64,000 bases of DNA, taken from NCBI RefSeq assembly GCF_933775445.1, contig NC_065876.1, positions 24,676,001 through 24,740,000 of the forward strand. Direction: 5' to 3'. The notes beneath the pieces were generated by a model, which was given only the letters and a program-made list of their open reading frames with translations, was not told the DNA's origin and made no database searches. Numbering within the stretch: the stretch's first letter is position 1; every line of letters begins with the position of its first letter. This stretch comes from Argentina anserina. Taxonomy: Eukaryota; Streptophyta; Magnoliopsida; Rosales; Rosaceae. Below, piece by piece: positions 9,801 through 19,491 of this stretch. The translations under genes were made by a program, and so were the position numbers.

Positions 9801-10227
9801 TGGTAGGAGTGGCACTTAAGACCGAAAAACCGAAAATCGAACTGAAAAAATCGGATCGAAACCGACAAAAAACCGAACCGAACACAAGAAAAACCGAACC
9901 GAACCGAATTAATCGGTTTGGTTTCAGTTTGGGCACATAAGAAACCGAACCGAAAAACTGAATTATTTATAAAATAATGTCGTTTTACGTTTATCTTACC
10001 GAACATTTGTTTTGATTAATGTAATTTTAGGTTTATATTATATATAATTATATGTTTCTCTTTTGTAGTGTTATATATGTATATATAATCATCTATGTTT
10101 ATATGTATGCCCATATATGTATGTTTCAAATAAGTTTGTTAAAACAAACACATATATATATACAAGCGGATGTGTAATTACTAAATCCGCCTCAATATGA
10201 AGCAACTATGTGAATGAAACTTCTCAA

Positions 10228-10618
10228 GATCGATCGACACCAGTCGATATGATTGATATGTATATATAGTCACCTTGTAAAAATTTCATCCAATTCGGAC
10301 CTCGTTTAACCGTCGGAATTTCCGGTAAACCGAAAACAACACTAATATACCCTAAGGGAGGACCCATTACCAAGATGCGAATGAGAAAAGTTGTTTACAT
10401 ATTTGAAGTCACATAATTTTTGTCATCGATCGTGCGTGGTCGAAAAAAGGAAACTCATTTGGCAAAATCCCGGTCAATGGGGGTTTTATTATGTGAAAAC
10501 GCATGTTTTTTGGTTGACCGTTGGTAAGGACGGTCAAACTATGTTCAAAACGGACGAAATTTTTACGGGTTCCCTAAATATATATACCAATCACATCTAC
10601 TGGTGTCGATCGACCATA
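10228..10618. repeat. fold-back unit 1 nested in hAT-like element 1
   Basis: The left edge GATCGATCGACACCAGT is mirrored at the right by ACTGGTGTCGATCGAC. The inverted arms continue inward imperfectly for roughly 100 bp, through ATATATA and a TTTCATCCAATTCGGAC-like block whose complement lies near 10540-10565. This is MITE-like. No ORF of interest. Confidence 0.75.
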
Positions 10619-10737
10619 TTTCAAACTGGAGTTGTCGATCGCCGAAGTGTCCACTAATGTACCATAACCTTTTATATTAGGGTTATAATAAAACTATCAC
10701 ATTATGAAGCGACTATATGAAGGAAACTTATCGGAAT

Positions 10738-11122
10738 TGATCGACACCATCCGATGTGATCAGTATATATATTTAGTGACCATTTTAAAATTTCATCCAA
10801 TTCGGACCTCGTTTGACCGTCGGAATTTCCGGTAAACCGAAAACAACACTAATATACCCTAAGGGAGGACCCATTACCAAGATGCGAATGAGAAAAGTTA
10901 TTTACATATTTGAAAATCACATAATTTTTGTCATCGATCGTGCGTGGTCGAAACAAAGAAACTCATTTGGCAAAGCCCCGGTCAATGAGGTTTTATTATG
11001 TGAAAACGCCTTTTTTTGGTTAATCGTTAGTATGGACGATCAAACTATGTTCAAAATGGATAAAATTTTTACATGGTCCCTAAATATATATGCTGATCAC
11101 ATCTACTGGTGTCGATCGACAA
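10738..11122. repeat. fold-back unit 2 nested in hAT-like element 1
   Basis: A second copy of the unit at 10228-10618, offset by about 507 bp, in the same orientation. Flanking bases were copied too (ATGAAGC.ACTAT.TGAA before each unit), so this is a segmental tandem duplication rather than two insertions. Confidence 0.75.
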
Positions 11123-11343
11123 TATTTTGAAACTATTTTTTTTTTTTAAAAATAAAATAAAATTTCAAAAAAAAACCGAAAAAACCGAACCGAACCGTTC
11201 AGTTCGGTTTTCAATTTGTCATATTGAAAAACCAAACAGTAAACCGAACCGAACCGAATCAAACCGAAGTTCAATTTCAATTTGATTTACAGTTTGACCC
11301 CAAAACTAAACCGTTTAAACCGAATACCACCCCTAATGGCTTG

Positions 11344-11879
11344 ATGTCCGACGCCGGTAAAGTTATATCAACTTCCAGCTCATTGTGATGAGAGATGCAT
11401 GATTTTTTGGGGATATGTATTCTCAGTCTCAAGCAACAAAGCTGCTGCGGCAGTAGAAAGAATGAAAGATACTTGCCCATACTGCACATCTCCATCAATT
11501 GTTTTTTTTTCATCACCACCGAAAGCATCACTTTATGCCTTTCTCCTTGAGAGAATCAAAAGCATGAGTTTCTTTCGGTCTCCCACTCTTACAAAGATAG
11601 TACGGCTGCAACTGAGCACTCAATAAAGACTCATGATACTGAGCACTCACCAGTACATGGCAAAATTCCTCTGGTAGTACTGAACCTTGTCCAGCCTATA
11701 ATACATGGAAAGTCCTGCAAAGGGACCTTTGCATGTGATCATCACTCATTCTTCGGTACTGCAAAGCTTCCATATGCATTGCTGCCTTTTCTTCTTGTGG
11801 CCTATTTATCATGGCCGGGTTGGCAAGGAAATAAAAACGATGTAGTCTACTTCTTCTTCTTCTTCCAAACTGACAATGG
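11344..11879 (-). other. possible continuation of host-gene fragments, unassigned
   Basis: Between the hAT-like element and the TSR1 pseudogene are short minus-strand frames, for example the one containing HNELEVDITLPASDI at about 11330-11390. I cannot assign them to a family. They may be further exons of a decayed gene or captured sequence. Confidence 0.3.
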
Positions 11880-12640
11880 CTCTCTCTCAATCGAACACGG
11901 ACCTTGCCTCCGTTGGCCATGTCTGTTCATTTTCAAGGAAATCAGGAACATTCTCAACAAGTAACACCTCCTGCTTCAGCCGATCAGGAACCACAAAAGA
12001 ACCACTGTATCATTCACTTCATCTGCATCCATGACATCCTGCTCTTTTCTTACATTTAAAGGACAAGGATCCTTCAGAATTTCCATTTTGCACAACTGGA
12101 AATCCACGACACCATAAACATGAACCAGTTGTTTTACATAAAGACTGCAAGCTCGCACGTATCCAGTGAGGAGAAGGGTATAAGTTACTAGATTCATATC
12201 ATCTGCTACCATTTCAACCTTCTGAGCCATCAGGTAAGGCCGCTGACTTCGCCAGTGAGGAACTGAGAGCCTTTGCTCCTTAAAAAGCCGCATGAACTTG
12301 TGCAACTCGTCCTTTGTATCGGCTTGATACAATTTACAATCTTCAGGAAATCCAGAAGCAAGACTAGAAGTACATGTTTTATTTGACTCATGTTTTCTTT
12401 TCGCCTTAGTAGGAAGATCACGTATTAGCACGACAGTGCTCGGTAAACCAAGAGATCTTAGCCATTTCCAGACATGATTGCAAATCCCCACGAGGTGCTT
12501 GCAGTACCGTTGCTCTCAGCCTGTACTCCAAAGACACCACTGTCGACAAAGCACCTCCATAACCTTGTGGAGACGGCAAGGAAAGAATATCTTCACATCA
12601 GCCGAGAGCCCAAACAAAACAATGACACGTGGAGGACTAT
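11880..12640 (-). pseudogene. TSR1: TSR1-like ribosome biogenesis GTPase-family pseudogene
   Basis: The minus-strand translation resembles pre-rRNA processing protein TSR1 (Bms1/TSR1 family, AARP2CN region). Near 12620-12590 it reads RVIVLFGLSADV. Near 12500 comes RATVLQAPRGDLQSC with one frame change. The open stretch 12491-11976 includes IRDLPTKAKRKHE, then FPEDCKLYQADTKDELHKF and VPHWRSQRPYL, and later DPCPLNVRKEQDVMDADE. A further frame near 11975-11890 reads LLVENVPD and EQTWPTEA. Functional TSR1 helps mature 40S subunits in the nucleolus. Frameshifts, no intact start and absence of the C-terminal half make this a relic. Confidence 0.8.
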
Positions 12641-12714
12641 GCGATCCACTTGAAGCTCTATGCTGTTTCAAAAGACTTATGCTCCATTACTATCTTATTT
12701 CTCTGAATTGAATA

Positions 12715-12715
12715 A

Positions 12716-12757
<42 letters not shown>

Positions 12758-12758
12758 T
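12715..12758. repeat. (GA)n microsatellite
   Basis: A GA run with one AAA interruption, about 44 bp, right of the TSR1 relic. Confidence 0.95.
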
Positions 12759-12929
12759 AATTATGCAAGGTGTGGTAATTATTGAATCATTGATTGATTG
12801 TATACGGTTGTGCTCTTGTGCAACCGTTTTTTTAGTTTGACTTTAACTTTTTTTTACTCTGACTTTGACTTTTGACCCTTTTTTTGTAGGATTTTAACAA
12901 CAATCCGACAGTCGCGGTCAATCTAGCCA

Positions 12930-14460
12930 TTTGACTACTTTCGAAACACGTTGATTTCTGGCGGATTTGAAGAACGTAAACGACCTAATCGCTTGACTGT
13001 TTTCATTTCATAGACTTGACAACACGTAATGAAAGCGTTTTAGGCTTTACGTATCACATTCAGCATGTTGGCTTTCAGAATTTTCAAGGACATAAACGAC
13101 CTAATCGCTTGACTGCTCTCAATTCATAGACTTGATAGCACTCAATAAAAGCATTTTAGGCTTTACGGATCACATTCATCACGGTGGCTTTCAAGAGTTT
13201 GAAGAACGTAAACGATCTAATCGCTTTACTGCTATCAATTCATAGACTTGACAGCACTCAATGAAAGCGTTTTAGGCTTTACACATCACATTCAGCATGA
13301 CGACTTTCAAGGACATAAACGACCTAATCGCTTGACTGCTCTCAATTCATAGACTTGACAGCACTCAATAAAAGCATTTTAGGCTTTACGGATCACATTC
13401 ATCATGGTGGCTTTCAAGAGTTTGAAGAACGTAAACGATCTAATCGCTTGACTGCTATCAATTCATAGACTTGACAGTAGGGCTGGACTTTTTGACACCG
13501 AAAAAACCGAAACCGGCCATAACCGAACCGCACCGAAACCGAGAAACCGGAACCGAACGGAATCACCGCGTCGGTGTCGGAAACCAAACCGAACCGAGTA
13601 ATTGGTGCCGGTTATCGGTTTCATGCTTTCAAAAAACCGGTGGAAACCGAACCGAACCGAGAATTGACATTTAAGGTTATAACTTGTATTTGATGAACAT
13701 ATGTAATCGATTGGGTGCTTATGTAAAACATAAATTTGGTAATAAATATATACATGTATAGATATGTGATTTTGTATAAGGTAATATATGATTTTGATTT
13801 TTGTATGTGTACAATTATGCATGCAGAGATCTAATGTAATGTTTTTGGGTTTTGTCAACTAGCCCTCATGTTAAGACAAGTCTGAACATCCGGTGATGAA
13901 ACTCATGGAGTTTAATGTTTATTTTGGTTAACTTGTTGTGTTTTAGCAAAACACTATTTTTGTTTACTTAATATTTGAGTTTTTGATATTTGGTGAATAT
14001 AACTTAATTAAAGTATTGAACTTGTAGCTTACTCCTTCATTTTTAATCTTTTTATTTTCACTAGTCAAGTATGAAATGTCAATAAGGATATTAGGTTTTG
14101 TAACCGAAACAAAACCGAAACCGAACCGAATTATAGGTTAACCGAAACCGCGGTTTCTATGTATATTTTTCGGTTTCGGTTTTGAAAAACATGAAACCGA
14201 AAATTCGGTGTCGGTTTTCGGTTAGTGCTCATAAACGGAATCGTTGGCACCGAGTCCAGCCCTACTTGACAGCACTCAATAAAAGCGTTTTAGGCTTTAC
14301 GCATCACATTCACCACGGTGGCTTTCAAGAGTTTGAAGAACGTAAGCGATCTAATCGCTTGACTGCTCTCAATTCATAGACTTGACAGCACTCAATGAAA
14401 GCATTTTAGGCTTTATGCATCACATTTAGCATGACGGCTTTCAGAAGTTTCAAGAACGAG
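12930..14460. repeat. tandem array of about 113-bp units, split by a hAT-like element
   Basis: The core GAACGTAAACGA(C/T)CTAATCGC, or its variant GGACATAAACGACC, recurs near 12973, 13091, 13203, 13311, 13425 and 14336. Each is followed by TTGACTG, TTCATAGACTTGACAGCACTCAAT and TTTTAGGCTTTACG in order. Two unit types (GAACGT and GGACAT) alternate, so the higher-order period is about 225 bp. The array was continuous before insertion of the element at 13478-14264. Confidence 0.9.
13478..14264. mobile_element. non-autonomous hAT-like transposon 2
   Basis: The element begins TAGGGCTGGACT and ends AGTCCAGCCCTA, perfect 12-bp terminal inverted repeats. CTTGACAG flanks both sides (13470-13477 and 14265-14272), a perfect 8-bp duplication typical of hAT. 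Subterminal blocks of ACCGAACCGA-type repeats occur at both ends in opposite orientation. The middle is AT-rich and non-coding. Length is 787 bp. It sits in one unit of the tandem array, so its insertion postdates the array. Confidence 0.93.
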
Positions 14461-14610
14461 ACAATCACTATCCTTGATGATGTTGAAGATGGGCAACATG
14501 ATGACACCACTTTAACCATGTATCCCTCTCTTACTGGGCCATTCACTTTTAAAGCTTCATTCTATGGCAACTCAACTCCCGTCTTGCAGTGGACTTACAC
14601 AGTGAAATAA
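14431..14610 (+). CDS. small ORF of 59 codons, unrecognised, probably a gene tail fragment
   Basis: An ATG at 14431 opens 59 codons ending TAA at 14610. The first ten codons come from the tandem array. The remaining part (ETITILDDVEDGQ, then TLTMYPSLTGPF and YGNSTPVLQWTYTVK) has the composition of a real protein C-terminus, with alternating polar and aromatic residues and no low complexity. I do not recognise the family. It may be the last exon of a captured or dead gene, not a functional gene. Confidence 0.3.
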   Translation: MTAFRSFKNETITILDDVEDGQHDDTTLTMYPSLTGPFTFKASFYGNSTPVLQWTYTVK

Positions 14611-14833
14611 GAATTTGTCTATCATTTGACGGACAAACCCTTATTTTTATTTTGATATGACTGAACTTAAGATTGTTATTCTCAAGATGCATACGTATCC
14701 TTTTAAAGAAGAAATCAAGTCATCACGTAGTTCAAGGAAGTTTTTTTGTTTTTTTAGGCTCGTGCAGACTTTGATCATTTTTTTGTCTTATGCAGTTTAG
14801 GCTCGTGCAGACTTGGAGTATACTTTGACGTTT

Positions 14834-15655
14834 TCAAGCATGGTACTTCTTCAAGAACTTGCCGTTGATGGGACCGATCCTCAAACCGTCTTCCGCCACA
14901 ATTTTATAAGCTCCATTTGTGTAAACTTCTCTGACGACGTAAGGACCATCCCACTTTGACTTGAATTTGAAGCCAGACATGCGTCATAATGATGGGTCTT
15001 CGAACAGTAAGAACTAAATCATCGACTTGAAATGACCGTGGTCGAACACCTTTGTTGAAGGCGTGTGACATCCGAGCTTGGTAGCATTTCAGGTCTTGTT
15101 GTGCATCAAGCCTTTTCTCGTCCAAAGCTTCTAACTCTTGAAGGCACAACTTGACATTTTCCTCATTTGTGAGACCTTCTTGCAAAGCGATTCTCAATTA
15201 TGGGATTTATTTCTCTAATGGTAACACGGCTTCGACACCATAGACAAGAGAATAAGGTGTAGCATTTGTGGCTGTCCGATACGTCGTTCTATAAGCCCAG
15301 AAAGCTTCGCCCAATTTCTCATGCCAATCCCTCTGCTTCTTGCTGACAGTTTTCTTCAGAATGTTACAAAGCGTTTTATTGAATGCTTCTGCCAAACCAT
15401 TTGCCAAAGCGTTGTACATCGAAGAGAAGTGAAGCCTGAAGTGAAATTTCTTGCTCAACTTTTCTATTGCGGTATTCGAGAAGTACTTGGCGTTGTCCGT
15501 GATGATGCATCACGGTATTCCATAGCGTTGTATAATGCTTCCAGTAATGAAGTCCACAACATTTTCTTTCTTTATTTCTTTCAGCGGTATCGCCTCCGCC
15601 CACTTTGAGAATGAATCTATGGCTGCCAGAATGTACATATGACATAAGACAAGGA
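14834..15655 (-). pseudogene. Ty3/gypsy integrase and C-terminal tail remnant
   Basis: Minus-strand frames give AAIDSFSKWAEA (first catalytic Asp), then after a TGA stop IITDNAKYFS (second Asp), NGLAEAFNKTLCNILKK (catalytic Glu) and AYRTTYRTATNATPYSLVYG, the standard gypsy integrase core. Downstream are VDDLVL and a WDGPYVVREVY-like segment that ends FLKKYHA and a stop at 14834. At least one nonsense codon and several frame changes kill it. The N-terminal side is cut at 15655 by a TR-GAG-like element; the rest of the polyprotein is not found on the other side. Confidence 0.85.
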
Positions 15656-16243
15656 TGAGGTAAATTAAATCAAAAATATATAAAGACAATGAAGCGGCAA
15701 ACAATCAAGAAGAATGATTTGAAGATAGGTAATTCGCGCGTTCTAAGGCAACTATTTACTAGAATATTTAAGAAGACGATCTTTTAGACTTTTCGGGTTT
15801 CTCATACAAAATTACAGATTTTAATTTGTGAATCATATTTGAGCAGATTTTTGCTAGAATGTTCGTTTGAGATGCATAAATACCTTTTTGGAATGGAAAC
15901 GACGAGATCTACAAGAGTCTCGTCAAATTAAGTCAAATAATGACGTTTTACTATTCTTATTCGGGATTTAATATTTTAGGCTAGTTATATTTTCATTTTA
16001 GAACTTTTTTTATTTAGGTTTATTTGTTTCCTTTTTAATTTGGATTCTTTAGGTTTCAATGTTAGATTATGACTTTGGGTTATTGATGCATATCTAAGCA
16101 TCATCTTTCTTTGTATTTTGGATAAATTTTATATCAATAAACTTTTGAGTTTTCTCAATTATCCTGGTGGATTCGAGAAACTCTAGCCTTGTGGATTCAA
16201 GACTACCGTTGGTGAAGTCTAACGGGTTAGTTCCGCTGCATCA
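15656..16243 (+). repeat. 5' LTR of the TR-GAG-like element
   Basis: It starts TGAGGTAAATTAAATC and ends GCTGCATCA. It aligns along its length with 17226-17848, sharing GAAGATAGGTAATT, CGCGTTCTA and TTTTAGACTTTTCGGGTT in the same order. Confidence 0.85.
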
Positions 16244-16244
16244 A

Positions 16245-16260
16245 ATGGTATTAGAGCAGG
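16245..16260 (+). promoter_or_regulatory. primer binding site of the TR-GAG-like element
   Basis: TGGTATTAGAGCAGG follows the LTR by one base and resembles the initiator tRNA-Met site TGGTATCAGAGC, with one change. Confidence 0.8.
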
Positions 16261-16520
16261 TCTAACCTGTCTCTTTTATCTACTTTGATTATCTATGGGT
16301 GACGAACAACATGGTAACAATCTGATTACCATATCATAGTCAGGTGTTACTGCTTCATATTTTTCTACATCAATGACTGCTTTATCTAATTAGCTCAAAG
16401 AAATTCGTGAGTTGTTGGAAGAACAAAATAACAACCATAGCAGAGACAGGGAAGGATGAGCAAATGGGCGAAAGAATACTTTGAGTCAAATTTTTAGAAG
16501 CATAACAAGTTTCTGATCAC

Positions 16521-16799
16521 ATGTACGAGGAGAGTTTTCTGAATTGGATAGATGAGATTGAAACATTCTTTGAGATCAGAATAGTTCTAGATCATAAAAA
16601 GGTCAAGATGGTTGCTTCCCATCTCAAGGACATTGCTGCTGATTGGTGGGATGGATTACATAAAGCCAGAAAGATGCAAGGTAAAGATCATGTTAGAACT
16701 TGGAGAAAAATGAAAGGCCTTCTTAAAGAAAAGTTTCTACCAAGAGATTTTTCAATTAGGAACTACCCTTCTAAGGTGGAAGAGAAGAAGATAAAGTAG
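16521..16799 (+). pseudogene. retrotransposon gag-like ORF
   Basis: Ninety-two codons carry FLNWIDEIETFFE near the start, then AADWWDGL and WRKMKGLLKEKFLP, the pattern of the Retrotrans_gag domain of plant LTR elements (W.....E..F, then A..WW, W..MK..L...F.P). The ORF ends early; further gag-like codons (QDESVQDVFDKLVF at about 17005-17045) lie in another frame. There is no zinc knuckle. It would encode the capsid part of a non-autonomous element if restored by nature; here it is decayed. Confidence 0.75.
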
Positions 16800-17225
16800 G
16801 GGGTGTTCACTTTGCCTACTGTGAATAATAATTTTCTTAAGGAAAAAGGGGAATATATTGCAGTGGAGGAAGCCTCCCAAGATGAGACGCTCCACTCGAA
16901 TTTATCAATGAAGAGGTAAGAGAAGAAATTTCATTTGTTAACATGGTTATTATTGTTGAAGAAAATTTAAAACCTCAGTTTAATTATTCAACATTGTAAT
17001 TTTGGGATGCAAGACGAATCTGTTCAAGATGTGTTTGACAAACTTGTCTTTGGAGTTGGCTTCATGGTGGTGCCATCAGAGTTTGATGATGATCGTGTCT
17101 ACAAGCCACATGTTCAGTTGTCTAATTTATTATGGGGATTGTTATCTACATGTTCTTGTTCTTTATTTAAGAGGAACTCGAGGTCGAGTTCTTTTGAAGT
17201 GGAAGAGACTGATGCATGATAATGA

Positions 17226-17848
17226 TGGGGTAAATTAAATCAGAAAAATATAAAGACAAGGAAGCGGAGAACAATCAAAAAGAATATTATGAAGATAGGT
17301 AATTTGCGCGTTCTAGGACAACTAGCTATTGGAATATTTAAGAAGATTATCTTTTAGACTTTTCGGGTTGCTCATACAAAATTATATATTTTAATTTGTG
17401 AATCAGATTTGAGCAGATTATGGCCAGAATGTCTGTTTGAGATGCATAATGCTCTTTTAGAATGAGAACCACGAGATCCACAAGACTCACTTTAGTGAGT
17501 CCCGTCAAATTTAAGCTAAATAATAACGTTTTACTGTTTCAATTCGGGATTTAGTATTTCAGGCTAGTTATATTTTCCTTTTATAACTCTTTTTATTTAG
17601 GTTTATTTGTTTCTTTTTTTTTAATTTGGATTCTTTAGGTTTCAATATTAGATTATGACTTTGGGTTATTAAAGCATATATAAGCATTATCTTTCTTTAT
17701 ATTTGAGACAACTTTTATATCAATAAACCTTTGAGTTTTCTTAATTATCTTGGTGAATTCCAAAACTTCATGTGGATTCGAAAAACTCTAATCTTGTAGA
17801 TTCAAAACTGCCGTTGGTGAATTCCAACGAGTTAGTTTCGCTGCATCA
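17226..17848 (+). repeat. 3' LTR of the TR-GAG-like element
   Basis: It starts TGGGGTAAATTAAATC and ends GCTGCATCA. Compared with the 5' LTR it has many substitutions and an insertion near 17760, so the element is not recent. Confidence 0.85.
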
Positions 17849-19223
17849 AGATACCTCAATCTCCGTATTCATGACTTTGAAGACAATGCTGAGTTAATCC
17901 AACCCAAAATCAAATACATTATTGGTGGTGTGGAAGTAGCAGTTTGCTCTAAAATAAATTTTCTTGAAATGATCATGTGCTCATAAAAAAATAGATCAAG
18001 TTGTTCAGATATCTGGGAATGCACTACCCAACATGGTCTTGAATAGAATGGAGATGGATTCAAGCCTGAGATTGTCCCAATTTGAAAACCCTATTTGGCT
18101 AGTTCTCCATTGATGACACACACGTGTGAACTATTTGAGCACGAGTCAGAGTTTCTAATGGACATCTGTTTTAGCTTAACTGTGATAATCCTTTGTCACA
18201 ATGCAGTTGCTCTTGAAGCTAGTTTATGCATGTTGCTAAAATTCAATTTGCAAGCTTAGATAGATCTAGGTCGTTTGATTTTAATCCTATCCTTAATCAT
18301 GCTTACAAAAACATCACGGCAAGGTTGTCGGATTAGATATGTTAATGGCTGCTTTGGATGAATATACAGTTCACACATTATACTAGTGTACTTCTAGCCA
18401 AAACAATGTGCTTGGGGCGGCGCGGTTTTGTAATGTAAGAAGTGTACTTGCAGATTGCACATATATGATTTTTTTAAAGGATTATTATCCATTATCTTCT
18501 TGCAAGTTGACCATTAATCTAGCTACAAAGTAATCGAATTTCCGATCAGTTATAGGTGTGACCGTAATGTTGTGTAATTTAGTGTCAAAGAAAAATCTGA
18601 TGTGTAATTCAGAATATTCATCGGGGACAATCGATACACTCTTCATCGTAATATCTAGTTGCAGGAGGAGATTAACATGTTAGTGCACGGTGTTACTGGT
18701 CTCCCCTTTCAATTTTTTTCAATTTTGTATATGCTTTTGTTTGGAGAAAGTAGGAAGAAAGATTGAGAATCTGTGGTGTTTGGTAAAGTTGAAGATGTAT
18801 GTGTGCTTTTCGATACAGATCTGAGCTTAGATATTAGATTGATAGATTCCATCAGTGTTTGGATTTCTGGCTCATTTGGTTTTTTCCGAAGCAATCTTCA
18901 GGTGAATGGAAAAGAATTCGCCAATCTTTGATTCATATAGGATGTAGAAATGTCTAGAACTCTAAATGATTGAATGGATTGTAAGGAAAACGAATTTGCA
19001 AGAGATTATTGCGTGTTTGTTTTGATGAAACTTAGTTTTAATTGGCTGCTTTGTTTACAGAGTGTAGTTGTTAGTTATGGTAGCCTTTCCATGATATTCA
19101 TATTGCATCTCTTCTTTTGTATATCATATTGTGCTTTCTGGCCGTCAAGAAATTTATATTGTATGAGCTTCCTAGTTTTTGGAATGAAAAACATGGTGGT
19201 GAGGTCTTGCTCATGATATAAAT
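17849..19223. other. AT-rich sequence, no gene recognised
   Basis: I see no domain-bearing frame. Short ORFs (for example on the minus strand at 18063-17869 and the plus strand at 18974-19216) lack recognisable motifs. Part may belong to the hAT remnant that ends near 19491. Confidence 0.45.
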
Positions 19224-19358
19224 TCAACTATGTCTCAAGAAAGACTGAATGGTTTGACTATGTTATCAATTGAAAAGGAGTTGGCGGAAAAGGTTGAGTG
19301 TTCGTGCTTAATTGACACTTTTGCTTCCAAGAATGCAAGAAGAGCAATTTTTGAGTAA
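19224..19358 (+). pseudogene. hAT-family transposase C-terminal (dimerisation) fragment
   Basis: This 45-codon frame reads STMSQERLNGLTMLSIEKEL, then AEKVECSCLIDTFASKNARR, and stops at 19356. It matches the tail of plant hAT transposase-derived proteins of the TTF-zinc-finger/ZMYM1-like class, where SQERLNGLA.LSIE.. and FAS.KAR are conserved. The upstream catalytic region is not visible. About 120 bp downstream, AGAGCCGGCCTTG at 19479-19491 resembles a hAT terminal inverted repeat, so this may be the 3' end of a dead element. Confidence 0.75.
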
Positions 19359-19491
19359 AAGGTACTGGTATTTGTAACTTATTTTTTCAAACATTATAGC
19401 ATTTTATTATTATTGAAAGTTTTATTGTTATGTTTTGTTGTTTCAATTTTTCTCGTCGCTTCGAGCTCCGGAAATCTTAGAGCCGGCCTTG

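Larger units (their letters stand above)
9804..11335. mobile_element. non-autonomous hAT-like transposon 1
   Basis: Ends are inverted: TAGGAGTGGCA on the left and the complement of TTAGGGGTGGTA on the right. Flanks are ATGGCTGG (9796-9803) and ATGGCTTG (11336-11343), an 8-bp target duplication with one mismatch, as in the hAT superfamily. Subterminal regions are packed with repeats of ACCGAA and CCGAACCGAA in both orientations, a layout in which hAT transposases usually find their binding sites. No transposase ORF is present. The interior carries two tandem copies of a fold-back unit. Confidence 0.8.
15656..17848 (+). mobile_element. short LTR retrotransposon with gag only (TR-GAG type)
   Basis: Two similar LTRs (15656-16243 and 17226-17848) flank about 980 bp. 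A tRNA-Met type primer site follows the first LTR. The only recognised coding sequence is a gag-like ORF at 16521-16799. No protease, RT or integrase exists. This layout matches plant terminal-repeat retrotransposons with a GAG domain, which depend on other elements. The flanks AAGGA and AGATA do not give a clean target duplication. It lies inside a gypsy remnant. Confidence 0.8.

Noticed and set aside
15207..15458. Integrase frame as a live gene
   Set aside because: The catalytic residues are present, but nonsense and frame changes break the domain and its N-terminal part is cut off by another element.
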